DNA of 64,000 nt, taken from positions 185,986 through 249,985 of the forward strand of contig CAJQUW010001853.1 in the NCBI GenBank assembly GCA_907163375.1. The letters run 5' to 3'. Shown one piece after another: positions 1 to 20,500 of the stretch. The translations under genes were made by a program, and so were the position numbers. The DNA comes from Prostheceraeus crozeri (Eukaryota > Platyhelminthes > Polycladida > Euryleptidae). The stretch's first letter is position 1, and each line of letters begins with the position of its first letter. Under the pieces are notes generated by a model that saw only the letters and a list, made by a program, of their open reading frames with translations, was not told the DNA's origin and searched no databases.

Positions 1-1060
1 CTGTCGCTTGCTCTGAAAGAGACAGGGTGATATATCGAAGTAAATAAAGTATAACCTAGACTGAGCTTTCGTGTTCTGAATGTCGTTTGGAGAATGACAA
101 GCACCAAAAGAGCAATGAAATTTTAGTCAAAATGTTGCGCTTGCATCACAGAATTAGATTGTTTAGACTAAGCAGTTCTCACATAATCAGAGAAACACAG
201 AAAAATGTCACTTTTGCGGAAAGCTTTAATTTATTTCCCAATGCGTTTGCATGCGGTTTTCTTTGATACTGTCTGACAAGAAGAGGAACCGGGTAGAACT
301 CAATGGATGCCCAGATTCGTAGCCAGGGGGTGTGCATGCTTCTGTAGAAGTCCATTTCGGTCTCGTCTTCTGCAGAAACTCATTCTGGTGGCCGGTCGAA
401 CAGTTGCCTGCTTCAATAGTCCTGCAGCGATAACGAGTTTCTGCAGGGAACGAGGCCGAAAGTGACACTTTTACAAAATAACGTGCACCCTATGCCTACT
501 TCGAATCGGCACGTCTGCCGAGTTCTAGTGAGTTCACCTTCTTAGACAGGATTAAAGAAAAACACATGTAAATCCAATAGGACGCAGATTGCAGTTTTTG
601 GCTAAAATGAAATTTTCTGTGTTTTCTCTGATTAAACGAAAAGTACTAAACCCAGAGTCATAATTTGTGACAGGGAATGTCTTGAGGTCATTTCCTATGA
701 TGTACATGTGATATCATCATGCTTCTGATTGTGTTTGCCGACATTAAGAGGCTTGCCAAATCTAAATATGTTTCATTCAATGCCAAAAATGATGACTCTA
801 GGCTTAGTGCTTTTCGTTTAATCAGAGAAAACACAGAAAATTTCATTTTAGCCAAAAACTGCAATCTAAGTACCATTGGATTTACATGTGTTTTTCTTTG
901 ATTTTGTCTGACAAGAAGAGGAACTCACTAGAACTCGGCAGACGTGCCGATTCGTAGTAGGTATAGGGTGTACATCATTTTGTGAAAGTCTCGTTTTCGG
1001 CCTCGTTCCCTGCAGAAACTCGCTCTGTTGGCCGGTCGACCAGTTGCTTGCTTCATGCAG
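1..1060. repeat. Foldback repeat cluster upstream of the first receptor exon
   Basis: Three related copies of one repeat lie here. The block at about 473-640 is an inverted copy (roughly 90% identical by eye) of the block at about 820-990, with a spacer of about 180 bases. The block at about 240-425 is a weaker direct copy of about 880-1055. No transposase and no clear target duplication are visible. The large inverted arms suggest a foldback or MITE-type element sitting in an intron of the receptor gene. Confidence 0.6.
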
Positions 1061-1193
1061 TATTTCACATTTTTAGCAAATTCTGATTTACGCTTTGATG
1101 GTACTTTAATAACCTTTGCTTTGAATAATGAGAATATATCACATGGATCGTAATTCATTATTATGTCATTTAAGCCCATTCCATCTATTTCAG

Positions 1194-8529
<7,336 letters not shown>

Positions 8530-8750
8530 ACTCTCACTATCAAAGATTTTATTTTTACGTACCTGCGAGATCACAAGACATATTTTGCAATCATTGAACA
8601 GTATTTTTACGTATTATATGTGATTGGTTATATTATCAAGATTTGTGGAAGATTCGTTAACTATGTGGTGATAGCCGGCGCTTCTGTCATTTTTTTATGT
8701 TTGATTAGAAATGTCACTGCTTTTGTTTCATTTGCACAGACACTTCATGA

Positions 8751-8756
8751 AATAAA
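8751..8756 (+). terminator. Likely polyadenylation signal of receptor gene 1
   Basis: AATAAA 222 bases after the stop codon of the first receptor gene, in a plausible 3' UTR. Confidence 0.5.
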
Positions 8757-9345
8757 CGAAATCTGAAATGGGAATTTTCATGCTTTTTGTCTTTACTATT
8801 TAATTATTAGCTGAGAAAAATGAGAAAGGTCTTTGAATACGACAGCTATACCTTGACTTATTTTCACCGTGATGGGATCCCCTTTCTGTTTACGTCAATG
8901 TGGGTGTTTGCTAGAAAACCGAAATTATATGACTTCTAAGAAACATTCTCATATGATGATGAAAATCATCCCAGCAGCCATTTATAATAGAATGTAATGC
9001 TTAATAATTTAAATTATCAATTGAAGTAGCCTTAATGAGGACTGATGGCGTTCTCCAATCCGCAAGTGCACAAATGCAATGCTACTGTAACCATTGGATT
9101 AATTAATTCTTAAAAGAGCTCAATGGACCTTTCTCGTGGCAACGAATTAAAATTGATCAGCTTTGGCCCAATAGCTGGTAAAAACGGAAATCTTAGGACT
9201 TGTAACACCACTCATTCTTACTGTTAATATACGAATATCATAGATTCCAAACACTGCAGCATTTATACACTTTCAAATCAGACGTCTAATATACTGTACC
9301 GACTACAGATGCTGGTTGTGGAAATAAAATAGGACAATGGTCACC
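8757..9345. other. Spacer between receptor gene 1 and the ZMYM/hAT element
   Basis: No gene, RNA or element recognised beyond a possible 3' UTR remainder. Confidence 0.5.
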
Positions 9346-12300
9346 CAGTGGCGGCGCCAGCGAACCAGTAGAACGGTTACAAATGGGTTACATCACTTAT
9401 ATTGCTGGTTACATAAATGATCTGAATTTTTTAACGGATGCTACTTATTTTCATGAAATTATACTCATAGATGTGTAGAAGGCTTGGACATGAAAACTTT
9501 CTGTGCTCCCCTGAACTATACAGTTATGTACGCACATATAGACCCAACATAAATATTACAATATATCATATATATTTTAATTATTGAAGCTCTAGGATAT
9601 TGTTCAATCTCACCTCGTTTCTGTCGACCATTCGCTTAGCGTGTCTCATTTCAATGGAAAGCCCTCCATGTCAATTTCGTAGTGCTCAGCAAATGGGCGA
9701 ATTTCATCAACATTCAAAAAGTTATTCGAACGAGGATCCAGTGCTGACAGCGATCTCATGATGTCCATATTTGAGCTATTAAATCGTTCATTGAATTCAC
9801 AACTCAATTTGTCGAGAATAGGGAATAATATCAGTCTTTTCATGTCGTCCAATGTGGTAGGATTTTCCCTTGAGCCAACGGTTGAATACACCACGAAGTC
9901 GTGAAATCTGTCTATGAGGCTTGACTGTCTTCTGGATTCACGGCAGCGAGGAACATCGCTTCCTTCAACCATTTCAAATGACTTTTGATAGTAATCGCTA
10001 GCTTTAGCATCATTGCGATAAGATGCAATCTCTTCCACAATAGCCTCAATGTAATTTGACGCCTTCATGAAATCGATTTTGGGATCCTGTAGAACGTCAG
10101 AGGCCTTTTTTGTTTCAGAGAGTAAGTCGTACATTACCAACATGTAGAGAAATGCTTGATTAATTTCGGAAAGGATGCTTTTCGCAGAACCAGCTCGCTC
10201 CCTGTTTTCGTCATTAAAAACGATCGAACGCAAAAAATCGACAAATTCAGCGAATCTTAACTTAACAGCAGCGACGGCTCTCACTTGGGCAGACCAGCGA
10301 GTATCTGATACACGTTTGAATTCGATAGGTTTGAAACCCTTTTTTTTTGGAAATCAACCCACCTACTGTGAACATTGGATCCGCTAAGGAAGTTGTAAGC
10401 GGATTGAAGTGTGACAAAAAATCGGCAACTGGCATCACACCCTTGACTGAGTCAACAATAACAAGATTCAATTTGTGATTAGCACAATGAAAATACAAAG
10501 CTTTGCTAGCCACCTCACGAATTCGCTGCTGAACTCCACTAAGATGCCCGCTCATGACGCGAGCACCATCGTAGCCTTGACCAACTAATGTATGTAAATC
10601 AATCCCCAAATTGAACAGTTCTTGCAGAATATACTTCGTCAGGCTCTCTGCATCCATGTTCAGTCATCGTGAATCCTACAAATTCTTCATGAATTTCACA
10701 TTCGTAAACATACCTGATAAATATCGAGAGTTGTTCTTCTTTAGACAGATCCTTTGTCTCATCCACTAAAACTGCGCAATATTTGGATTCTTGTATTTCA
10801 GATTTTATTTCTTCAAGAATAATTTCTGCCACAATTTGAATGATAGCGTTCTGTATGGTATAATGTGTATACTTAGCATTCCGGGGTCCTGTGGTTAGCC
10901 GGTCGTAAATAACTTGGCAATATGGCTTTAAAAAATATAGAATTTCAAGAAAATTTCCGTGGTTACTTGTGTCATTGGCTTCGCGGTGGCCACGCTGTGC
11001 TATATTTTAAACAGCCGTCTATCTTAAGACATCAGAAATAATTTTCATGTACTCACGGTTACGCTGCACAGCCTCTCGATGACTGTCGTCGAGGGAATCA
11101 ACGATGGTAGCTCCTGATTTCTTTGATTTAGAATAGTTGGCGTACTTCTCAACACTGAGAATGTGGTCATCAGAGATTTTGTGAGCAAATAGACGATTGA
11201 CCGCAGGATCATCAGTTTTTACGCTGCACTTAGTCCATGCGTCGAATCCTTCATCAACAATAGCGCCTTTTCCACTTGTTTTGAAATGCCGGCATACGAA
11301 GCAATAAGCTTTTCCCTCTCTTTCGGAATATTCTAATCACGAATACTTTTCATTATCCAACCAATCTTTGACAAATCGTCGATTATATTTGTTGGGAATC
11401 AATTTCATTGGACCACTAGCTAGTGGCTTTCTATAGGGACCATCATCTGGTGATTGGGATATATCCTTCGGTCCTGGTGGCGCGGACGGCATGAGTTTCG
11501 TGGCGCTTTTGGCTTCTGCTGATAGGGTGAAATGTTCGTCTGATAAATGATATAATGGTGTACCAAGAAGATCGTCGTCAGCATCAGTTGGACACGATTC
11601 AATAGACATGAATTCTTCAGCCAATAGAGAGTCAAATTTACCATCGATGGGGACGTTCGAAGACAAAGTAGCTTTCTGGTGAGAAGTAGACACAGAACAC
11701 GCACTTTCATTTGATATATGCGACGTTAGATCAATATCGGAGGAAGGGGCACACTGGTCAGTCGGTGAAGTAGATTTTCGAAGAGCTACACGTTTACGTC
11801 TATCAGCTGTTTCCGTAGAATCAGGAGAAGGCTCCCTCCGTCTTTTGGCAGAAAATAGCCATTTATCCATATCTGATAATCTGGCAACACTCGTTGTTGA
11901 TTCTGAAAGTGTCTGTCTCAGTCACAGAATGAAACAATCAGTTCGTGTCTTTGTATTCCTGTCTTCATAACTCGCAAGGCCAATGAAAGGGCATCCTCAA
12001 TCGAACAATAAAGTAAATAAATGGTTTTAGCGAATTACCCCCTGAGGAAGAGCGAACGCTTGAAACGCGTAGGGGTTGTACATATCCTTTAATTAACTAT
12101 TTTAATCTGGTCGATAAATTTCAAGGAGAGACGAAAGCTGTTCTTAGCATCAACTGAAGAACATTCGTCATCGTCACTGATTGTAACGAAATGCAATCCT
12201 TCATTCGTGCACACAAACCACAGCGTTATATGTCAGTTGCTATTGATATCAGATCCCTCTGCTCTGCGCCCTGCGTGCACATGTCGATACTGTGTCTCAC

Positions 12301-12486
12301 AAACATTTTATTGATAGAATAAGACTGACATGACTCAGATTCTATAAGACTCACAATTCTTTTTAATGTTGATGTAGTCGTCAAGTCAATGAGCTCAAAT
12401 TCAGAGAACGGTTACAAGTACGGTTACAATTCGATTTCTAGCGGTTACCATCAGTAACCGTATGTAACCCCTTGGCGCCGCCACTG
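9346..12486 (-). mobile_element. hAT superfamily transposon with ZMYM-type transposase (defective)
   Basis: A 3.1-kb element with 14-bp terminal inverted repeats CAGTGGCGGCGCCA (9346-9359) and TGGCGCCGCCACTG (12473-12486). Both ends have subterminal repeats of GGTTAC in both orientations, the usual transposase-binding architecture of hAT elements. It carries one leftward transposase pseudogene. The 8-mers just outside the ends (TGGTCACC and GGTCAAGG) do not form a clean target duplication, so the insertion is old or rearranged. Confidence 0.85.
9646..11870 (-). pseudogene. hAT/ZMYM1-like transposase, multiply broken
   Basis: Read leftward. The N-terminus is MDKWLFSAKRRREPSPDSTE. A TTF-type zinc-finger stretch follows (CFVCRHF near 11285, then CSVKTDDPAVNRLFAHK). 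Next are the DDE-like core pieces VLVDETKDLSKEEQ (about 10770) and LVGQGYDGARVMSGHLSGVQ (about 10560), then FHCANHKLNLVI and a helical region ending LNVDEIRPFAEHYEID near 9650. It is broken by an in-frame TGA near 11336, TAG and TAA near 11015, and frameshifts near 10660, 10280 and 9650. The C-terminal hATC dimerisation region is missing. Such genes are common in invertebrate genomes as ZMYM1-like or DUF4371 proteins. Confidence 0.87.
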
Positions 12487-13059
12487 GGTCAAGGAAATTA
12501 AAAATGAATGTTGTAAAACAACAGGAGACCGACGGATAAAATTGGAAAAGTGGAGGTAAAACATAGAACTACAATGATGCTGCTACACAGAAACTAATGC
12601 CACACTATATCTGAGACTAGACATGGTGGATAATGGCAATAGTGGACATGTAACAGGGCAACTTTGAGCTTTCGAAACCGGGGGAGCGACTCTTAGCATC
12701 CCTCTGACTATGATGTTCCAATGAGTCAATTCTCTTCAAATTCCTTGATGCACACACCTGATGTATTCTTTCAAATGGCTGCATCAGCTTTCACCAACCC
12801 GGTCATTTTGCCACTATAAACAACAATTCAAAATTTGAATTCAAGTTTCTTAGAAAAATAGAGCGATTTGAGAATCTGATCGAAAATTATTATGGACAAC
12901 ACTGGAAACCATGTGCTGCAACCATTTATTATACAAAAGAGTCGGAAGCCAATGTTGGTGCATGTTTAATTGACTTGGGATTATTTATTTGATATTTGTA
13001 TTATATACATAAGTATGGACGATATATTGTATTAATATAGAACCGAATTTATCGCATGC
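12487..13059. other. Spacer without recognised content
   Basis: AT-rich DNA between the ZMYM/hAT element and the decayed Penelope remnant. Nothing recognised. Confidence 0.5.
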
Positions 13060-13062
13060 ATA

Positions 13063-13093
13063 TTTCAGTAGCGTCGATGGCCACTATCATCAG
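13063..13093 (-). ncRNA. Degenerate hammerhead-like motif
   Basis: On the - strand CTGATGA (13087-13093) is followed by TAGTG, a loop, CGCTA and then CTGAAA. The five-pair stem II is present (with one wobble), but two extra bases separate it from GAAA, so the core is imperfect. It lies just downstream of a decayed GIY-YIG remnant, as expected for a Penelope-like terminus. Confidence 0.35.
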
Positions 13094-13139
13094 TGCATAG
13101 AGAAAATAAAGGGTAAATTCTTCAACTATCATTGAAAAA

Positions 13140-13390
13140 TCAATAACGTAGAAGTGGCTCTGATTGGGTGTTGTTGTTCAGTAGATATTTCTTGTTGGTG
13201 AAAGATTTGATGTACAGTGATTCAGCAATATTCGTAGGTGGCGCTTTTCTCATTATTTTGAAACTTTCTTTCTTCGGTACATGTTCGTGCATTGAAATTT
13301 CGGATGGTGGCCATCCTTTTAGGTGCTCGTCGATTCGCTTGTGTAAATGCTAACAAATCCGACGAGTCTCTCCGAAGTAGTTCACAAGTA
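13140..13390 (-). pseudogene. Decayed Penelope-type GIY-YIG endonuclease remnant
   Basis: The - strand encodes, with stops and a frameshift, a YFGETRRIC stretch, then KRIDEHLKGWPPSEISMHEH and ESLYIKSF. This matches the order of the GIY-YIG fold: Y-x-GETRR strand-helix, the RIxEH helix, and the E-x-x-xI segment. No reverse transcriptase was recognised upstream, so only the 3' end of an old copy is visible. Confidence 0.55.
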
Positions 13391-13399
13391 TATTTTCTA

Positions 13400-16095
13400 G
13401 ACGAGGGAAGAGAAATCGCCAAAAGGAATTTTATTTTTATTTTTTAATTAAGTTTTGGCCTTTCAAGGTGGTGATGGCAACTTTGAACGTGATTATTTCT
13501 AAACTTCTATTTATTAGCTGCACTTTGGATTTTATTTCGCTCAAAGTATTACCGACGAAGAGTGATTTCCAATACTTTTTCTCATACTTTACTACTTTAT
13601 CTCTTCATTTTTCTTTAAGGACTTTTTGCAAATCAAAATTCTTCCAAATTGCTTCGGGTGATGACCATTTCACATAAAGATCGCACGAGCGATATTTTTG
13701 TTGTTCTTACGGTCATAGGTCACTTGTAAGTATGTACTAATGTATATATAAAGATATATAGTATTGTACTATATGTAGAGATATTCTCCTGCAGTCATGA
13801 AAGCATAAAGTCACGAAAAGCAAGCTTCCAAAACTTCTGAAACTATAGCATTTCATTTTCGACCACAACCTGAATCCATAACATCGACAATTGCCGATTG
13901 AACTGCATTCTTCTTTAATGCAATAGGGTTTTCTCTGACTGGAGAGGTCACGAGGAAAGTTTGGCGAAAGCACACATGATATCAACTGTCATCCGCAAAT
14001 CGTGTCAGGATTTTTCGTAAACCGTTCGCCAGAAGCCATCTTTACCGCTAGTTATAAACCGCTCATAGATATCCAATAGACATCATCACTATTGTTGTGA
14101 TGGCACGGTACCATTCCTTTAGGGTAATGACTTACGTCTTGCGAGTCAATCTCTGTAAATTTGTGCCTATGATTTTTCCCTTCTGGTTCCGGTCTTCGCT
14201 TTAAAATGATGACTAAAATAATTTTTCACTTTGACTGCCTAGTCTGGTGGATAACTGAACCAGGATTCACTGTTCCTTTATGCAACTCCGAATTCGTATA
14301 GTTTTCGGTATTTCACATGATAGGATATTCATTCGCTGCTTGCGGTTCTCGGGCGTTCAGCTTTAGGTCCACCATTTATTTGGAATAGCCTGGAAATGTG
14401 ATAGGCTGCACCCCGTGCAATACCTGGAGCATGTACGCTTTCGTCTTCAAAGCTTATTATGCCTTCAAACTATGACGTCTTTTGCATAACTCGAAAAGTT
14501 ATTCATTAGTTTAGATTGCTGCGTTTGATTTGAGATTTGTAGATAGAAATTGTCATTTTCCAAGATATTACAGCGTCTATGCGCTTTGCATTGGTGATTT
14601 GGAGTCATGCATTATCCAGATAGAGTCACAATAAAAATTATGGAGTTGGTCTTCTATAACAATATGGCCGAGATTCTTTGAAATTAATTATTCAAATATG
14701 AAACTGCTATTTTCTGTAGCCACAATTGATGATGGTTGCGCAAAATGTACTTCAGCATTTTCTTAATGATATTTGTAAATATCCGATCATTGAACATAAT
14801 TTGAAAGAAATTATGAAAAGAAAATTGGTATACAGGTTCGGCAAAAATAAGCGGTAGAATGCATTTCGAATGCTTTTCCTTCTGTCAATGGCGTTTTGCG
14901 GAGCTGCAACATATAACCTTAATTATCGGACAGCTTTCTTCTTTCAATAATCTCGACTATCGCGCAGTGCTTCACTAGCACTTGACTTTAATACTTCTTT
15001 ATGTGCTTTCCAGTAGTATTGGCACCTTCTCAAATCAATGAATGCTCCAAAGCAAAACGTCGCAGAAAGCTAGTTTGACTACCCTGTATCTTCATAACAT
15101 TGTTTTCTTCTACAAACAAATGCTCCGTAAATGATGACAAGCATTCATAATTTCCATTCTATGACTGATAATTTGCAGCTAAACCTGAGCCTGAGGAGAC
15201 CTTTTAGGTCTTACTATGTGCCCGCTATTAGCAAGGGACTCTATAAACTTCAAGGCTAAAAATCACAATTTTCACGCAAAAAAATATTATAGCGAAGCAT
15301 CAAAGATATTCTTTCAACACCTGATATGCCCACCTCCGGCTGCGATACACCTCTCAATTCTGGCTGAATCAATAAGATTGTCGCAGATCCTGGTCACTCT
15401 GTCGCGTGAAAAGCATGGCTGAAAAAGTAGCGAATTAATTCGGATTTCTCCTCATTTCCCAACTTCACAATCGATTTTTGAGGCAAGTCTACAAACTCTC
15501 AACATAAGATTACATGTCGTGTAGGACCTCAAACTTGTGAAACTCATGATACCACAGATTGTTTAAGCGTGTCAATATGTTAGAAGTACAAACTGATTCA
15601 AAACGATGGCACATGCAGGAACTTACTAAATGGGCAAAAAGAAATTTTCAATACCTTGCAGAGATAGGAAAAATAGTCGTGCGTCGCTTGCGGATTGTTG
15701 TGAATTCTTCAAAATGTTCCGATCGCCATGATTACTTCAGATTCGAAGAATTCAGATCATGTGCAAAAGATTTCTCGATGATGTTGGTCTATTCGTTCAA
15801 TATTAAAAAAGTTAGCAGGCGCACAAAAAACGTTCATTAACTTCTGTGTAGAACTTGACATAGACTATGTCTCTTTACTGTGTGATCCGGTTGATAGCTG
15901 TTGAAACTTCGCACAATTTTGCATGGTTGATGTTGAACTGGCTGCTCATTGTTCGATTGCTATCGTATTATGACCGCAATGTGTCATTTCATCACCGTTA
16001 CATGTTCCAATGCTTCCTTTCTAATCAAACAGAAGAAGACCTGTCTAATTCTGTGGGTATAATTCTGAGCATGATAGTCTTCATCTTTCTAGTTG
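13400..16095. other. Long spacer, no supported gene
   Basis: Several open stretches of 60-90 codons occur here (for example 13468-13677, 13737-13985, 15559-15840, 15867-16130). None has a recognisable domain, and there is no splice structure linking them. It may hold old repeat remnants. Confidence 0.4.
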
Positions 16096-16099
16096 TCTG

Positions 16100-16206
16100 G
16101 GGCGACCGCACAGAAACACTATTAAGCTAACAGATATGTGACAGTATCATTCATCCATTGAAATTTGCTTGTCACTAACAACTCACTACCTTCTGTGCGG
16201 TCGCCC
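16100..16206. repeat. Short inverted-repeat element
   Basis: A perfect 16-bp inverted repeat GGGCGACCGCACAGAA (16100-16115) and TTCTGTGCGGTCGCCC (16191-16206), separated by 75 bases. The high-GC arms contrast with the surrounding AT-rich DNA. It could be a miniature transposon; no target duplication was found. Confidence 0.5.
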
Positions 16207-16803
16207 TGGTAGATTGCAAGTTTAGGTTACAAACTTGGAAACTCTATCTCAAATTCCTCTTTGTTACTGATTCAAATATTCGATACTTCAAATACAGAAA
16301 ATTTGGTAGTGAAGGTTTTAATGCGCAGCTCATCACATCTATCGTAAAAACATTAATTACGAGTCGCGGATTAGCGGGTCGGGAGATTCAAGCCTATTTA
16401 CGCGTTAGGTTCGAACTATGCCAGAAATGAGCTATGCAGATAAAATTCGATTATCTGCCGGTGCTAATTTGTCTTTGAGCAACACTTATGTTGGCTTGCA
16501 GGATTTGTTTTTCAGCAATATTTTCGCTGCTAAATGTTGATTCTTAATGATTCGAAGGTCGTAATGAGATTTTAAAAATATTAAGACTATTATTATTAAA
16601 TGGAGAAATAAGAATTATTGTTAACAAACATTTGGGAGGAGAAGCGCTCATTTTTTGTTGCCCCGCTACACTGTCTCATACTGCATAAGGCTGACCGTCA
16701 AATTCGAATCTTCACTTCAATTCAAAATTTCTTTTCATTTTAAACTTTATTACCTGGTAAAAATTACCTATTACTATTACTTATTACCTATTTTAAATGT
16801 TAC

Positions 16804-16957
16804 GAGGTCCGGAACATTGTGTTTGAACTGTATGCAATTGTGCTTCAACATTGAATGCTCCATTTCAGGTAAGCAGCTGCTCAATATCATTTATATGTAC
16901 GATTTCAGTAAATATGCGAGAATATTTATACTTTAATAAAATTCTGTTCCGGACCTC
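16804..16957. repeat. Short inverted-repeat element
   Basis: A perfect 13-bp inverted repeat GAGGTCCGGAACA (16804-16816) and TGTTCCGGACCTC (16945-16957). Weaker pairing continues outward over TTACCTATT and AATAGGTATGTAA. Probably a small MITE or its remnant. Confidence 0.4.
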
Positions 16958-17330
16958 CTAATAATTAGACCTCCTACTAAATAGGTATGTAAAATATGAT
17001 TTGGGATACTTTCAACAATTAAAACTTGACAATGTGATATCAAGCCGCTTATATTTATTAATATTTATAACCTATCCTCTAAATATCATTCATCCACTTC
17101 TTCCTATAATGAAAGAGCACTATATTCAAATGCAGTTTGTGAATGTCAATGTCCTCTCCTTCTAGAGCTATCCTAATTTCTCCATCTTTGTCTGCTTCAT
17201 AATATTATCATCTATCTGTAAATATTTCTATAACATTATCATCGTCGTAATTGTAACATTGTTTGCCATATTTTGTATTCGTGTTCTCGATTTGAGAAAT
17301 AAACGTTCTGATATTTTGATGCCTCACTGT

Positions 17331-17550
17331 CAGCCAAAGAAACAATTGAAGCTACAAATAAGACAGAACTTTTTCGGAAAAATTCAAGCCCTCTTCAAGG
17401 TCATTATATGTTAGAATGAACGATAAAGATAATAGTACAAAATTCAATTGAAGTCATAGAACTTGATGGAAAGCAAATAGTGTATAAAAATTATTTCTGA
17501 AAAAAATTTTGTCTTATTTGTAGTTTCAATTGTTTCTTAGCCTGTAAATG
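17331..17550. mobile_element. MITE-like element with ~50-bp inverted arms
   Basis: The arms at about 17331-17385 and 17490-17550 are inverted copies sharing AAGAAACAATTGAA and CTACAAATAAGACA with scattered mismatches. Total length is about 220 bp and there is no coding capacity. No exact target duplication was identified. Confidence 0.5.
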
Positions 17551-20500
17551 AGGACATAAAGTTTAGACTGAAGAATCTATTTTTGATTAGTTGTGCCTCA
17601 TGGCACGAAATTAAAGAAATTTCACCTTTTACAGACAACTTCAATTTGATTCAGCGTAATTTTAGAATCCGAAATCTTTTTATTCTTCCGAATCAGATTA
17701 AGAGTTGAACGAAATTTTGTATCCACTGGACAAACAGTTTTACAAACAGTTTTTGCTATTTCCAGTTCCAAGTAGAAGACCACTATCATGAGCATGCTCA
17801 AATTAAATTGGCCCTACCTGCAATGGTAATCAACAACTTACATAACAAAATTGATAAATAAATAAGTTGATATAATAATGGTAGAATTGTCATCACTACA
17901 ATGAATACTTGATTTGCTCTCCATGAAGAGTTAATCATCCGTATGATATTTTCTTATGACGTTGTGTACTCCTTAGCAAGGCAATGGTGCAAAATCAACT
18001 AACCAACTCCTACCTTGCTTGCCATAGAGATGATGAATAATCAATTAGGCACTTGGTTGGCCACTTTGTTTTTGTTATGGTTTTCTTTGAGATCTCCCTT
18101 AGTACTTTTATGCGTTTATTTATCCTTGATTGCCGGTGGAATATGAACCTTTCTTTTGATAGTCAACGAAATCCAAAATATGAAATATGATGATTAACGA
18201 TTGTTGTGCTGAATGCTTAAATAGTTTCGAAAATTTTATATTCATCTCGTCAAGATATTCGGCTGCTGTCATTCATACTAAAATATCAAGTCTCGAGAAT
18301 TTTAGCATAAATTGGTACAGACAGTACTGCTTGAGAAATTCATTGTTACAAACTATATCCGCAAATTAATTTACTTCAATTGAAAAAAAGCGGCATGTAA
18401 TTATAAGGATATTCACATATCATCAAACTTATCGTGAAGCACATCCGTTGTTAAAAATTTGAAGTGTGGCACATTTTTATATTTAATTAAATTTGATAAT
18501 TTAATCCTCAATCACTCATTTTTAACATTATTGATCAAAGCTTGAAATGAAGCCGCAATATTTGTTATGGGCCCGGTCTGAAGCGCTACAGGACTTTCTG
18601 AATTTGCTTTATGGCGGTTACTAAATAACAGTTTATTTCCAAAGCATATTGAACAAGTTGTTTTGTTCAGAATATCTCTAGAAAATGATGCGGTTTCTGA
18701 ATTTGAGTTTAGGGATATCAACCTATATATTATGGCTCAGCAAGTCACAGTTCATTCAGTCTGGAGACTGTGTCCATTTCATTGATCGGTAAGCTGAAAG
18801 ACGATTCAAGATATTGCATTAAAAACATGTTTCAAAACATTTAATATAATTTATACTCAACCATAATCCAAGCATAACTAATATTTTTGACAATTCCAAA
18901 TCAGAGAAGCGCTATTTTATGTGTTGCGACAGTTTGAATTAAAAGTAAGTTATTGCTTGCACAAACGTATCGTCAAAGCATCCTGTACATAAGCAGGGTA
19001 GAGGAGGGTAAAGAGAAGTGTCTGCAACTATATGTGCTTACATTATCAGCATTTGACATTGAGAAAGACACTCTGCCCGTTGGATACGGTTGAATGGGCG
19101 TCGGACAGCTTTTTAAAAAAATTCCTCACTTTCACTTTAAGGATAATTTTCTCAAATAATATGTGATTTGTAATCAACCACACTGTCTCGACATAAGGGA
19201 GACAGTCCAGTCACGCAGAAATTGCGTGGTGTTTGGCTGAAAAGTCATCCTGAAAAAGCGAGTGAAGAAAATCTGGCTACAAAAAGTGCATTTTGAGCTA
19301 TCAGTGAATATTTAGCGTTAGTAAATAGATTTTCAAATCCACTTACCTTCTGACAGGCATCCGATTTCAATAAATCGATTTCAAATTCCGATGTTCAGTG
19401 ATAATTAATATCATTTTTATGCTCTTTAATAATAATGGGTAATTTTTAGTGAGAGCATTTGTTACTGATGCAATATTCTATGATTGTCAGAGGCATTTTT
19501 TAAGAGACATGTATACGTCCCATTATTAAATCATGGACAAATTCGAGCGAAATTTTTGCTCTTACTGAGCATAGTGCGAGATTTAGTAAGCCAAATGTGT
19601 TTTTGATAATTAAGTTGTTGACTGGTGTACAGTAGAAGACAGTAGCTTTCGGTAGTGCTTGTTGCATGCAGATCTAGATGACCAATAATTCAGCTCAAAC
19701 AGATAGAATAGAACCAGATTTGCTATGAAATGTGCAGGTGCCATAGATGTTGCCGCAGAATTCAGTCAAACAGTTGCCAAATACTGTAAGCACAAAAACA
19801 GATTGCATGCAGAACAGAAAGAAGGATGAGACTTTCTTGTTTATTGTGCTTGACACTGGCTATGACGGCATTTATTCTATAATATATAATGAAGCAGGCC
19901 GACAAGAACGCATTGAATTTGAAAAAATGAAATCGAGAATATCGTGTCCCTTTAACTCTATCAGTGGAATTGTGACAATTTTCGAAAGTTTTGAAAGCAA
20001 TTTTTGACGAAAGAAGATATCCGTATTTTTCTTCGACCGCTTTTATTTAAAATATAAAAAGAAAAATTGAATAACAAAGCCCACATTTTCGCCGTAGCCT
20101 TTATCAAGCAAGCTGTCTTTCAATATACAAAATATGCATTTACTTGTGGACTTTGAATAGAAATCTTAGCAGCTTCCAATTTACGCTGGGCACTGGCAAA
20201 TTTTAGATTTCTATGAATGATGTTCCATGATGATATAATATGCTTGTAGCATTGACCGAGAGCCGTGACCCTGTAAGTGCCGAAATGCAGCAGAATTCTC
20301 CCTACTTAAATGTTCTTTAACATGACAATGCATTGCGAATATGAAATGCATGCACTATACATGTATCTGGCAAGTGATTTTATAGACACAAAATTTGACA
20401 TTATACATATTGGGATATGATGCATATGTACAAGTTTTGCCATTCTTGTAAAAACAGCTATTTTCCTGCTTTCATAAATCATAATGCAAATGCCATTGAA

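Noticed and set aside
9338-12494. 8-bp target duplication for the ZMYM/hAT element
   Set aside because: TGGTCACC and GGTCAAGG only partly match and are offset by one base, so this was not called.
13737-13985. 82-codon leftward reading frame, possible gene
   Set aside because: No recognisable domain, no splice partners, and stops on both sides in all nearby frames.
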